Assembly (NCBI RefSeq): GCF_003797765.1
Contig: NZ_RKMB01000020.1
Location: 46,101-110,100, forward strand
Length of the DNA: 64,000 nt
Direction: 5' to 3'
Origin: Ramlibacter sp. WS9
GTDB taxonomy: Bacteria > Pseudomonadota > Gammaproteobacteria > Burkholderiales > Burkholderiaceae_C
Positions 41,970-49,701 of this stretch are shown here, in pieces; the first letter of the stretch is position 1, and every line of letters starts with the position of its first letter. The notes under the pieces were generated by a model. It ran no database searches and had not been told where the DNA came from. It saw only the letters and a program-made list of their open reading frames with translations. Both the position numbers and the translations under genes were made by a program.

Positions 41970-44597
41970 ATGAGACTCGTCAATTCGGCTTTCTACTGCG
42001 GCGCGAACATCTGGGCCCGATCATCCGGACTGCTGTTGGCCATCGAACACTCACCGGCAGATCGGGCGTTCCTTCAGTGGAAGCCTCTCCCGAATGAGGC
42101 GTCAGCGGTTATGACGTTCTTGCGGGGTGCATTTTTTGTCGAGCAAAACGCGACTGAAGACTGGAACCCTCAGTCGATCTGCGATGCACGGGTTCCCGCC
42201 ATTGATCTGTTGCTTCTAGCCGCCGATGTCCTGCTTCGCGATTTTTGCGTTCGACCGGCCAGGGGCTGGCTGGTCGGCGCCGAGAGCGAGCGATTGCGCC
42301 TTTTCCTGCCTTGCGAGGAAGCGGACATCGGCCTGCCCGCCTGGATGCTTTCGGTGGACGCTTGCCTCTTACAAGTAGGCCCGCCTCCTGAAAACAAGGC
42401 AGGACGTATCAAGCAGCTGCTGGACCAGTACTGGCGTTTTCGCGGGACGGCGCGCAAGTACGGACTCAACCAGACCACCATCGGCCTGGCAAGGGCCGCC
42501 GCGCGCAGGGGCATCCCACACTACCGTATCGCGCCGGCTCAATTTCTCCAGCTGGGTCAAGGATGCCATCGGCAAAGGCTCAACGAGACGGTCACGGACC
42601 AGACGGGCGGGCTGGCGCTCTGGCTGGCGGGCGACAAGTTCGCCACCTCTTCTTATTTGTCCGCGCAGGGCCTGCCCACTTCGCAACCCCGCATCGCGGT
42701 TTCGCCGACGCAGGCGGTGCAGGCTTTTCACAGCCTGAAGCTGCCTGTGGTCGTCAAGCCCCGGGCAGCCGGCAAGGGCAACGGCGTCTCGGTGAACCTC
42801 TCCAGCGACCAGGAGGTCGCCCGCGCTTTCGTCCAGGCGGCCAGCTTCAACACCGGTGTTGTCGTCGAGCGATTCGTCCACGGCCATGATCACCGCTTGC
42901 TGGTGGTGGGCGGCCGGCTCGTCGCCGTTGCACAACGCTTGCCCGCCCAGGTGATCGGCGACGGGACGCTGACCGTTCGCGAACTCGCGGCCAAGCTCAA
43001 TCAAGACCCGCGCAGGGGCATGCCGTTCGAGCGCGTACTCGAATGGGTCAAGCTCGACGAGGAGGCCGAATCCGTCGTCGCAACAGCAGGCCTCACCCTC
43101 GACGCCATTCCCGCGCCGGACCAGGTGGTTCCGCTCAGGCGTACCGCCAACATTTCCCGCGGCGGCACTGCGATCGACGTGACGGACGAGGTCCATCCTG
43201 ACAATCGGGTCATGGCCGAACGCGTGGCCCGGCTGATCGGGCTGGATGTGGTGGGTATCGACTTCCTGACCCTCGACATCGGAACATCGTGGCGGGATAT
43301 CGCTTGTGCCATCCTGGAGGTCAATTCATCACCGGGCCTGCGGCCGCACATGGCGGCCAATGCGCAACGCGACGTGTTGGGCCCGATCGTCGAAAATCTC
43401 TTCCCGAACGGCTCGGCCAGCCGGGTGCCCACCGCGGCGGTCACCGGCAGCGTCGGCAAGACAACGACCTGCCGCATGGTGGCCGCCATACTGGCCCATG
43501 AAGGCAGGACTGTGGCGCTGTCCACGACCCAAGGCGCTTATGTCGGCGCCGACCCGATCAGGTCCGGCGACTTCGCCGGCGGTGCCAGTGCGGGCGGACT
43601 CCTGCTCGATCCCCGGGTCGAGGCGGGCGTTTTCGAACTGGCTCGCGGCGGCCTGCTCAAAAAGGGAATGGTCATCGATGCCTGCGATGTGGGAGCGGTC
43701 CTGAATGTGCACGACAATCATCTCGGCCTGGATGGCGTGCGCGACCGGGACGACCTGGCGCGCGTGAAGCGACTGGTGGTCGAAAACGCGCGCAAGATGG
43801 CCGTGCTGAACGCCGACGATCCCTTGTGCCTGGCCATGCGCGGACACGTCCAGGTCCCCGTCTGCCTGGTCACCGAGAACCCGGAAAATCCGGCGGTTCT
43901 GGCTCATCTGTCGGCAGGCGGGGTGGCCGCCATTGCGGAAGGCGAATTGCCGGCCTCGATGCTGAAACTCTACGAAGGACAGCGACTCATCGGCGCACTC
44001 GCTGCTGCGGATATTCCGGCAACCTGGGGTGGTGTTTATCGCCCCTCCGTCGTCAACGCCCTCTATGCTGCCGCGATTGCCCACGCCATGGGTATCGGGT
44101 TCGGCACCATCGCAGCCGCGCTTGGCAAGTTTCAATCGACGCCGCAGAGCAATCCGGGCCGGATGAATTTCCATGATCATCTGCCGTACCGGCTTCTGGT
44201 CACCTGGGTGGACGGCAAGGAGGCCATCGCGGAACTCGCGCGTTTCGTGGACAGGCTCGAGGTGCCCGGCAAAAAGCACCTGATGCTCAGCGCGGTGGGA
44301 AATCGACCCGATGAATTTTTGCTGGACTCGGGCCGCGCGGCTGCGGGTGTGTTCTCCAGATACGTCTGCGCGGACTGGGAAGACCTGCGCGGACGCCCTG
44401 CCTGCGCCGCGGCCCAGCTGTTGGCCGACGGGTTGATTGGCAAGGGCGTGCCGAAAACGCATGTTCTCGTGGCGGCGACCCATGACGACGGTCTCAGGAC
44501 AGCGTTCGACAGCGCCGAGCCAGGGGATCTGCTGGTCATAGCCACCTACATGAGCGACAAGGCGTGGAACATGATCCAGGAGCGCCTGGGCGCCTGA
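41970..44597 (+). CDS. Cyanophycin synthetase-like ligase (ATP-grasp plus Mur ligase)
   Basis: 875 residues with CphA architecture: N-terminal domain (about 1-190), ATP-grasp (about 215-480; VVVKPRAAGKGNGVSVNL, EVNSSPGLRPHMAANAQRDV) and Mur ligase-like domain with P-loop GSVGKTTT at about 493. CphA enzymes polymerise Asp and Arg. Here the P-loop reads GSVGKTTT rather than the usual GTNGKTTT, and no cyanophycinase (cphB) or second cphA is adjacent, so the product may differ. The gene is divergent from gmk at the left end of the accessory block; the 274-base gap probably holds its promoter. I see no good ribosome binding site before ATG 41970. Confidence 0.8.
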   Translation: MRLVNSAFYCGANIWARSSGLLLAIEHSPADRAFLQWKPLPNEASAVMTFLRGAFFVEQNATEDWNPQSICDARVPAIDLLLLAADVLLRDFCVRPARGWLVGAESERLRLFLPCEEADIGLPAWMLSVDACLLQVGPPPENKAGRIKQLLDQYWRFRGTARKYGLNQTTIGLARAAARRGIPHYRIAPAQFLQLGQGCHRQRLNETVTDQTGGLALWLAGDKFATSSYLSAQGLPTSQPRIAVSPTQAVQAFHSLKLPVVVKPRAAGKGNGVSVNLSSDQEVARAFVQAASFNTGVVVERFVHGHDHRLLVVGGRLVAVAQRLPAQVIGDGTLTVRELAAKLNQDPRRGMPFERVLEWVKLDEEAESVVATAGLTLDAIPAPDQVVPLRRTANISRGGTAIDVTDEVHPDNRVMAERVARLIGLDVVGIDFLTLDIGTSWRDIACAILEVNSSPGLRPHMAANAQRDVLGPIVENLFPNGSASRVPTAAVTGSVGKTTTCRMVAAILAHEGRTVALSTTQGAYVGADPIRSGDFAGGASAGGLLLDPRVEAGVFELARGGLLKKGMVIDACDVGAVLNVHDNHLGLDGVRDRDDLARVKRLVVENARKMAVLNADDPLCLAMRGHVQVPVCLVTENPENPAVLAHLSAGGVAAIAEGELPASMLKLYEGQRLIGALAAADIPATWGGVYRPSVVNALYAAAIAHAMGIGFGTIAAALGKFQSTPQSNPGRMNFHDHLPYRLLVTWVDGKEAIAELARFVDRLEVPGKKHLMLSAVGNRPDEFLLDSGRAAAGVFSRYVCADWEDLRGRPACAAAQLLADGLIGKGVPKTHVLVAATHDDGLRTAFDSAEPGDLLVIATYMSDKAWNMIQERLGA

Positions 44598-44671
44598 ACG
44601 CCCGTAAATTTGCCGGGAGTCGCTGTTTTTCATGCACCGCCACAAACGGGAGGTCGGGGAGGAAGGGGGAT

Positions 44672-45190
44672 TCAGTCCCGGGAAAGCACCAAGCAGCGTT
44701 CCAGCCCGAACCGTCGGAAGTCCGCGTCGAAAGTCACGAGGCGCAGCCCGCTGGCTTGGCACAGGGCGGCAAGATAGGCGTCCGTCCACAGGCGCGGCGG
44801 CAGCGGCGCCGCCGTCACCAGTTCGGCCAGATGGCGATCGCAGTCGTCCGGCTCGCCCACCAGTCGCACACTGGCGATGGCGCGGAAGCGCTGGTAGAGG
44901 GCCCATGCGGCGGCCAGGCCGAGCGCGCCTTCACCCACCACCTTGGGCTGGCACAGCAGCCGCACCAGGCCCAGCATCGTCACGCGGCAGAACCACAAGG
45001 TGCCGGCGGCGCCCTGCGCCTGCGCCCAGTACCGCAATGCCATGGCGTGATGGGGGTGTTCTTCCACGGCGAGGGCCAGCCAGACGTTGATGTCGGGCAG
45101 GTCGCCGGCGCGCGCGACCCACGGCAGACGCGGCGGCTCGCGAACGGTCAGGCCAGGTGATGTCGCCGCTGAGCTATACCGCTTGGTCAT
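44672..45190 (-). CDS. PIN-domain ribonuclease toxin (VapC-like)
   Basis: 172 residues. The PIN acidic residues appear in LPDINVWLALAVEEHPHH, a central SVRLVGEPDD, and the C-terminal LWTDAYLAALCQASGLRLVTFDADF, the four-Asp pattern of VapC-type RNases. The ATG at 45190 lies within the last codons of the antitoxin (17-base overlap) and gives a ~30-residue extension before the PIN core; a later start is possible. It would cleave tRNA or rRNA when released from the antitoxin. Confidence 0.82.
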   Translation of the reverse strand: MTKRYSSAATSPGLTVREPPRLPWVARAGDLPDINVWLALAVEEHPHHAMALRYWAQAQGAAGTLWFCRVTMLGLVRLLCQPKVVGEGALGLAAAWALYQRFRAIASVRLVGEPDDCDRHLAELVTAAPLPPRLWTDAYLAALCQASGLRLVTFDADFRRFGLERCLVLSRD

Positions 45191-45422
45191 CGAGCAGCTC
45201 GGCCAGGCGGGCGTTGCTCAATTCCTGCGAGGCCAGCGCGAGCGGCGCGCCAAGCCGCACGCTGGGCAGCGCCGGGGGCTGGTCGCCAATCCGCGGGCCT
45301 GGCTCGTCAAGGCCGCGTTCGATCAGGGACACGACCAGATCGCGCAAGCTAGTGCTTTCCATGGCAGCGCGCGCCTTGAGGTGCCGGTAGAGCGCATCGG
45401 GAAGATCCAGGCTGGTTCGCAT
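45174..45422 (-). CDS. VapB-type antitoxin (ribbon-helix-helix-like)
   Basis: 82 residues. MRTSLDLPDALYRHLKARAA followed by STSLRDLVVSLIERGL is a ribbon-helix-helix DNA-binding fold, then a flexible Pro/Leu-rich C-terminus that would wrap the toxin (SNARLAELLDD). It is the upstream gene overlapping the PIN toxin. No strong ribosome binding site precedes ATG 45422. It probably autoregulates the pair. Confidence 0.75.
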   Translation of the reverse strand: MRTSLDLPDALYRHLKARAAMESTSLRDLVVSLIERGLDEPGPRIGDQPPALPSVRLGAPLALASQELSNARLAELLDDQAV

Positions 45423-45682
45423 GTTCGCATTTTTATGCAAATGTGCGCGCCGGTCAAATTGGAGGGATGCGCAGCCCTCGACAAACTTGGGCCTGCGAAA
45501 TGAAACAGCCTTGACGAGGCGCACGGCGGCGGACTGGCGCTGTTCGGTGTGCAGCTCGTACGCCACGCCGAAAGACAGGCCAGTTGCGACCACGCGATCT
45601 ACGTCCGCTGTGGGATGACTGCGGTGCGCGGGCACCAAAAAATCCAGCACAGTCGGCGGCTTCGCTGCCGGCTTCCATCCCC

Positions 45683-45733
45683 GGGGTCAGAATTCAATCG
45701 GCAGGGTGGGTCAAAATTCAACCGGCGCCGACA
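45683..45733. mobile_element. Remnant of an insertion-sequence end
   Basis: Two imperfect direct repeats, GGGTCAGAATTCAATCGGC and GGGTCAAAATTCAACCGGCG followed by CCGACA, lie 23 bases apart. Repeats of this style mark transposase-binding ends of IS21-like elements as I remember them. No transposase and no opposite end were found, so only a relic remains. Confidence 0.45.
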
Positions 45734-45847
45734 GGCGGGCACCCTTCGACCATGGCAATGCTTCTCCAGCGCTTGGCAAACGGCTTGGTTTTCCTCTGGC
45801 AGGATCGTCAAGATGACGGCGTCCGCGTTGCTGTTCTTGGCTGTCAC
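45734..45847 (-). pseudogene. Truncated start of a nucleoside-phosphorylase-like gene
   Basis: From the ATG at 45847 the frame reads MTAKNSNADAVILTILPEEN then QAVCQALEKH over about 37 codons before running into the insertion-sequence remnant, after which the translation becomes meaningless. The DAVILTxLPEE-AV pattern is typical of the N-terminus of phosphorylase-superfamily domains often used in defence-related proteins. Probably a gene broken by the element. Confidence 0.45.
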
Positions 45848-46078
45848 ACACCCTCCCCGGATTGTTCTGCCGGCACGGCTCTGAAAGCCCCGGCGTCTGT
45901 GTCTGCATTATTCACACTTGGGCTGGGATGATCGCAAGCGACCTCGTGCTGCGCTTTCTTGCCCAGGCCGTGGGCAAGGATCTGGACGGGATGCTCGACA
46001 CCATTGTGAGAACGGTCGTTGGCTGCCCAGGTTCTGGTCTTCAGTCAATCGCAGCGCGGTGGTCGTTGCGCCCGCCGG

Positions 46079-46600
46079 TCAGTCGTCGAACAGTCCGACG
46101 ACGGTTTTCATGGGCAGGAAGAGGCGGCGCGGCTGCTCGTGCAACGGCAGAAAGCTGAAATGCCGGTAGAAGGCTTGCGCCGCGTCGTCTTTGGCATCGA
46201 CCAGGACAGCCATCGCCGCAATGTGGGTGGCAGCTTCGAGGCTGCGGCGCAGGGCGTCCATGAGCAAGAGCTGTCCGATGCCTTTGCCCTTCATGCTTTG
46301 GTCAACGGCCAGCCGACCCAGCAACGTCACCGGCAACTGCGGATGGCGCGGCAGCTTCTTGGCCAGGGTGTTGGGCAGTTCGCTGGCGTTCACGAGCGAC
46401 GCCGACAGCGTGTAGTAGCCGAGCACCTGCCGGGCCGGCGGTGTCGTCAGGACAAAAGGCGCGGCAACGCTCTTTTCGGCGTCCTGGCGCGCCTGCTGCT
46501 GGAGGTAGCGATCCAGTGCCGCGCTGCCGCAGGTGAATGCGGCGCGTTCGTGAGTCTTGCCGAGTGCCTCGATCCGATACGGCGTGGCGGGCGCGGGCAA
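46079..46600 (-). CDS. GNAT acetyltransferase toxin (TacT-like)
   Basis: 173 residues, TTG start directly after the antitoxin stop codon. GNAT fold with LGRLAVDQSMKGKGIGQLLL, the acetyl-CoA pyrophosphate loop (Q/RxxGxG/A type), and FYRHFSFLPL near the end; the N-terminal ALDRYLQQQARQDAEK is typical of TacT/AtaT toxins, which acetylate aminoacyl-tRNA. Pairing with a DUF1778 antitoxin supports the assignment. TTG is inferred because the antitoxin TGA abuts it. Confidence 0.87.
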   Translation of the reverse strand: MPAPATPYRIEALGKTHERAAFTCGSAALDRYLQQQARQDAEKSVAAPFVLTTPPARQVLGYYTLSASLVNASELPNTLAKKLPRHPQLPVTLLGRLAVDQSMKGKGIGQLLLMDALRRSLEAATHIAAMAVLVDAKDDAAQAFYRHFSFLPLHEQPRRLFLPMKTVVGLFDD

Positions 46601-46900
46601 TCACGCGCCCATCTGTTTGCGGTAGGCCGCTGCGGCCTTGCGCAGACGCGCATTGGGCGGGGGCGGATGAAGCAAGGCATTCACGAACGCAATCTGTTCG
46701 GTGCGGCTGAGGCGGATGGTCTCGTGTTCCCGGATGACGCGGCTGGCGGCTTCCTGGGCACTGGCGACCACGAATTCACTCAGGGTGCGCCCCGACAGGG
46801 CAGCGGCTTGCTGCAACACCGTTTTCTGTTCGACCGAGATGCGGGCTTCCAGGCGTGCGCCGCGCGACTTGTCGGTGGTTTCCGGCGTGGTGGCTTGCAT
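46601..46900 (-). CDS. DUF1778 antitoxin (TacA-like)
   Basis: 99 residues. The ribbon-helix-helix part (RLEARISVEQKTVLQQAAAL, GRTLSEFVVASAQEAA) is the DUF1778 signature, and the C-terminal ~30 residues (RTEQIAFVNALLHPPP) form the toxin-neutralising tail. It precedes and abuts the GNAT toxin gene, the standard TacAT order. Probably autorepressing. Confidence 0.88.
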   Translation of the reverse strand: MQATTPETTDKSRGARLEARISVEQKTVLQQAAALSGRTLSEFVVASAQEAASRVIREHETIRLSRTEQIAFVNALLHPPPPNARLRKAAAAYRKQMGA

Positions 46901-47003
46901 GGTCTGTCTCTTCCAGGGCGGTGCGGGCTGATTCCCGGCACAACTTCAATGTACGCCAAATGTACGGACGCTGCAAGAATTTCCCGGGCGCGTCCATCCA
47001 GGC

Positions 47004-48920
47004 TCACGCGTTCCAGGCTAGCGGCAGCCACAGGACGAAGCGCGTTCCGCCGGGGCCGGATTCCCACCGCACCTCGCCCTGGCACGCGTGGGCGCGGCGC
47101 TGCTGGTTCTGCAAGCCGCGGCCGGCGCTGCCGGCCACGGTGGGCTCCACGGCAAAGCCCATCCCGTTGTCCTGGACCACCACCTCCACGCCCGGCCGCC
47201 CTTCGCGGGCCGCCTCGGTGGCGCCGATGCGCAACTCGGTTGCGCGGGTGTGGCGCAGCACGTTGGCCACGCTCTCCTGCAGGATGCGCAGGATGTTCAG
47301 CGCCGTCGAAGGGTCCAGCCAGCCAAGCGGCGGCAGCCGCTCGACGTTCCAGTGCAACTCGATGCCCGCGCCCTGGATGTTCGCCGCCAGCCGGAAGCGC
47401 AGCGTGCCCAGCAGCAGGGGCAGGTCCGGGTCGGCTGTCTCCATGGAATCGATGGTCAGCTTCAGGTCGTCCAGGCAATCGCGCAGCATTTGCGCCAGGG
47501 CGGGCTTGTCGAGCGCGCCGTCGTCCACGGCGCGGATAGCGCCCGTCAGCGATGAACCGATCCCGTCGTGCATGTCCTGCATCAGGCGGCGGCGCTCGTT
47601 GGCCAGCGTCTGCTGGTGCTCGATCTCGCGCAGCCGCTGGTAGCTGTTCTCCAGTTCCTCTTCGCGCTCGCGCAACCGCTGCGCCAGGCCCAGGTTGGCC
47701 TCTTCCACCTGGCCCAGCGCGCCCACATAGCGGCGCGTCATGATGAACATCAGCGTGACGGTGTAGATGCCGATGGTGTAGGGGAATAGCGGCGGCCACT
47801 CCATGGGCAGCACCAGATTCGCCTTGAGCGCTTCGTAGATCGCCAGTGCCGTATTGCCCAGCAGCACCACGCCGAGCAGCACGCCGTCGCGCGACCGGGT
47901 GCGCAGCGAATTGTGCAAGCCCATGCCCAGCACGGCCAGGGCCATGGCCAGGGTGAAGGCCAGCCAGGCAGGGCGCAGGGTCAGCAGGCCGATGCCCGAC
48001 AGCTCGAGCAATGCGGTCAACAAGGTGAAGCCGATGCCCACGCCGAGAAAGGCGCGGGCCGCGCGCGGCTGCATGACGCCGTGCAGTTCCATCATCACGT
48101 ACTGCGTCACCACCAGTTGCCAGACCCGGTAGTTCACCAGGCTGAAGGTGAGCCAGCCGTCGTCGCTGCCGGGTGCCTGGGGCAGATCGGACAGCAGGAT
48201 CCACTGCCGCGCGCCGTGCAGCGCGGCATAGATGCCCACGAACAAAAAGAGCTTCTCCTTCCGGCGCCGCCACCACACCATCAGGCTGAGCGCGCCCATC
48301 GCCATGAAGGCCATGCTGCCCATTTCCGGCAGGCGGTTCTGCAGCCATTCGCGCCTTCCATACATCGAAAGCATGTCGTCGGACGGGCCGGTGTAGAGCG
48401 ACGACAACCCACCGGGCGTACCCGCGAAGCTGTCCAGCCGGACCAGGATGTCGCGTGGCAGGGTGCTGGACTGCCCGGGATTGAGCGGCAGGGCCAGCGA
48501 CAGCTGCCGCGTGAGATTGGCCGTGGGATTGCCCAGCGACCGGTGCATCAAACGACCATCGCCGTAAATGGCGATATGCCCGGCCACCTGCCAGCGGACC
48601 ACGTAAAGATGCACGCCTGCGACCTGCGCCTGGGACACGGGAGGCAGGTGGATGCGAAACCAGCGCGTCTGCAGCACACCTGGTTCGCCGGGAGCGGCCG
48701 GACTTTTGAACGTGTAGGGCAGGGCGACGGTCTCCCACGAGCCTGCCAGCGCCTGAATATCCACGGTCGCCATCACCGGGCCAGCGGCTTGCACCGCGTC
48801 GAGCAACTGCGCCTGCGCATGGTGTGTCAGCGGGTAGGTCGCTGCGTTCTCGGCGCCGTCCCGCGCCCCTGCTGCCGTGACGGACACGAGCAGGCAGGCG
48901 AGGAGCAGCCTCCTAATCAC
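47004..48920 (-). CDS. 7TM sensor histidine kinase (7TMR-DISM/NarX-type)
   Basis: About 638 residues from a GTG at 48920 that overlaps the regulator's stop (GTGATTAG). An N-terminal signal peptide is followed by an extracytoplasmic beta domain (about 45-210; WFRIHLPP, HLYVVRWQVAGHIAIYGDG), then about seven membrane helices (about 210-390), a coiled coil and a HisKA_3 dimerisation domain with MQDMHDGIGS (His about 451). The HATPase follows (LQESVANVLRH, DNGMGF, GRGLQNQQRR). The layout matches 7TMR-DISM kinases that sense carbohydrate-like or cell-surface ligands. Partner: the LuxR-type regulator upstream. Confidence 0.9.
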   Translation of the reverse strand: MIRRLLLACLLVSVTAAGARDGAENAATYPLTHHAQAQLLDAVQAAGPVMATVDIQALAGSWETVALPYTFKSPAAPGEPGVLQTRWFRIHLPPVSQAQVAGVHLYVVRWQVAGHIAIYGDGRLMHRSLGNPTANLTRQLSLALPLNPGQSSTLPRDILVRLDSFAGTPGGLSSLYTGPSDDMLSMYGRREWLQNRLPEMGSMAFMAMGALSLMVWWRRRKEKLFLFVGIYAALHGARQWILLSDLPQAPGSDDGWLTFSLVNYRVWQLVVTQYVMMELHGVMQPRAARAFLGVGIGFTLLTALLELSGIGLLTLRPAWLAFTLAMALAVLGMGLHNSLRTRSRDGVLLGVVLLGNTALAIYEALKANLVLPMEWPPLFPYTIGIYTVTLMFIMTRRYVGALGQVEEANLGLAQRLREREEELENSYQRLREIEHQQTLANERRRLMQDMHDGIGSSLTGAIRAVDDGALDKPALAQMLRDCLDDLKLTIDSMETADPDLPLLLGTLRFRLAANIQGAGIELHWNVERLPPLGWLDPSTALNILRILQESVANVLRHTRATELRIGATEAAREGRPGVEVVVQDNGMGFAVEPTVAGSAGRGLQNQQRRAHACQGEVRWESGPGGTRFVLWLPLAWNA

Positions 48921-49656
48921 CCAGCAGGCCCTGCCGGCGTGCTTCGTAGATGGCCTCGGTCTTGGAGCTGACGTTGAGTTTGCGGTAGATCCGCCGCACG
49001 AAGGCATCCACCGTGTGGCGTGAGATGTCCATCAGGCGAGCGGCTTCGGCCAGCGTGAAGCCGCGCGTCACCAGGTCGAGCACCTGTGCCTCGCGAGCCG
49101 ACAGGGCAGCGGCGGGCTCCGTCGCATGCCCCGTAGGCAGCGGCACCGCGCGTGGGCTTGCCGGGCTCGCCTGGGTGGACAGCTGGCGAAAACGTCCCAG
49201 CACCTGGCGGGCGATCATGGGGCTGATGGGGCTGCCGCCGTGGGCCACGCTGCGGATCTCGCCGACGATGCTGTCGGGCGAACTGGCCTTGATGAGGTAG
49301 CCGCTGGCGCCGGCCTCGATGCACTGCATCACGTGGGCTTCATCGCCGAACACGGTGTTGACCATGACAGCGCAGCTGGGCCACTGCACGATGGCCTGCC
49401 GGATCACGTCCAGCCCCGAGCCGTCGGGCAGCCCCAGGTCCACCAGCAGCACGTCGGCCGGGCTGCCCGAAAGCATGGCCAGGCCTTCATGCACGGTGCC
49501 GGCCATGGCGACCAGGCGCATGTCGCTCGCGGCGGCCAGCACCTTGACGAAGGTGTGCTGGAACAACAGGTCGTCCTCCACCAGGGCGACATGAATGCCG
49601 GGTGCGGGCGCTCGAGTGCTTGCGTGCGAGGGGTCGGCGGAGGCGGCGTCGCTCAT
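48913..49656 (-). CDS. NarL/LuxR-family response regulator
   Basis: 247 residues: receiver domain (ALVEDDLLFQHTFVKVL, phosphoacceptor in LLVDLGLPDGSG, KASSP lysine), a linker, and a C-terminal LuxR helix-turn-helix (LSAREAQVLDLVTRGFTLAE, ISRHTVDAFVRRIYRKL). It overlaps the kinase gene by 8 bases. The propeller protein gene lies just upstream on the same strand (46-base gap), so all of them may be one transcription unit or under this regulator's control. Confidence 0.93.
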   Translation of the reverse strand: MSDAASADPSHASTRAPAPGIHVALVEDDLLFQHTFVKVLAAASDMRLVAMAGTVHEGLAMLSGSPADVLLVDLGLPDGSGLDVIRQAIVQWPSCAVMVNTVFGDEAHVMQCIEAGASGYLIKASSPDSIVGEIRSVAHGGSPISPMIARQVLGRFRQLSTQASPASPRAVPLPTGHATEPAAALSAREAQVLDLVTRGFTLAEAARLMDISRHTVDAFVRRIYRKLNVSSKTEAIYEARRQGLLGD

Positions 49657-49701
49657 CGGCGGGAATTCTGCATCACATGCGCCTCGCCGCCTCCATGGAC
49701 C

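Larger units (their letters stand above)
45423..46078. other. Gene-poor debris between two toxin-antitoxin pairs
   Basis: 656 bases without an intact gene. They hold a remnant of an insertion-sequence end (45683-45733) and a truncated gene start (45734-45847). The part 45423-45682 has a minus-strand frame reading FLVPAHRSHPTADVDRV and SFRRPKFVEG that looks protein-like but has no identifiable family; 45848-46078 shows nothing clear. Confidence 0.6.

Noticed and set aside
45454..45678. 74-codon minus-strand frame beside the insertion-sequence relic
   Set aside because: No recognisable motif, no ribosome binding site, and another frame in the same stretch looks more protein-like; neither can be supported as a gene.
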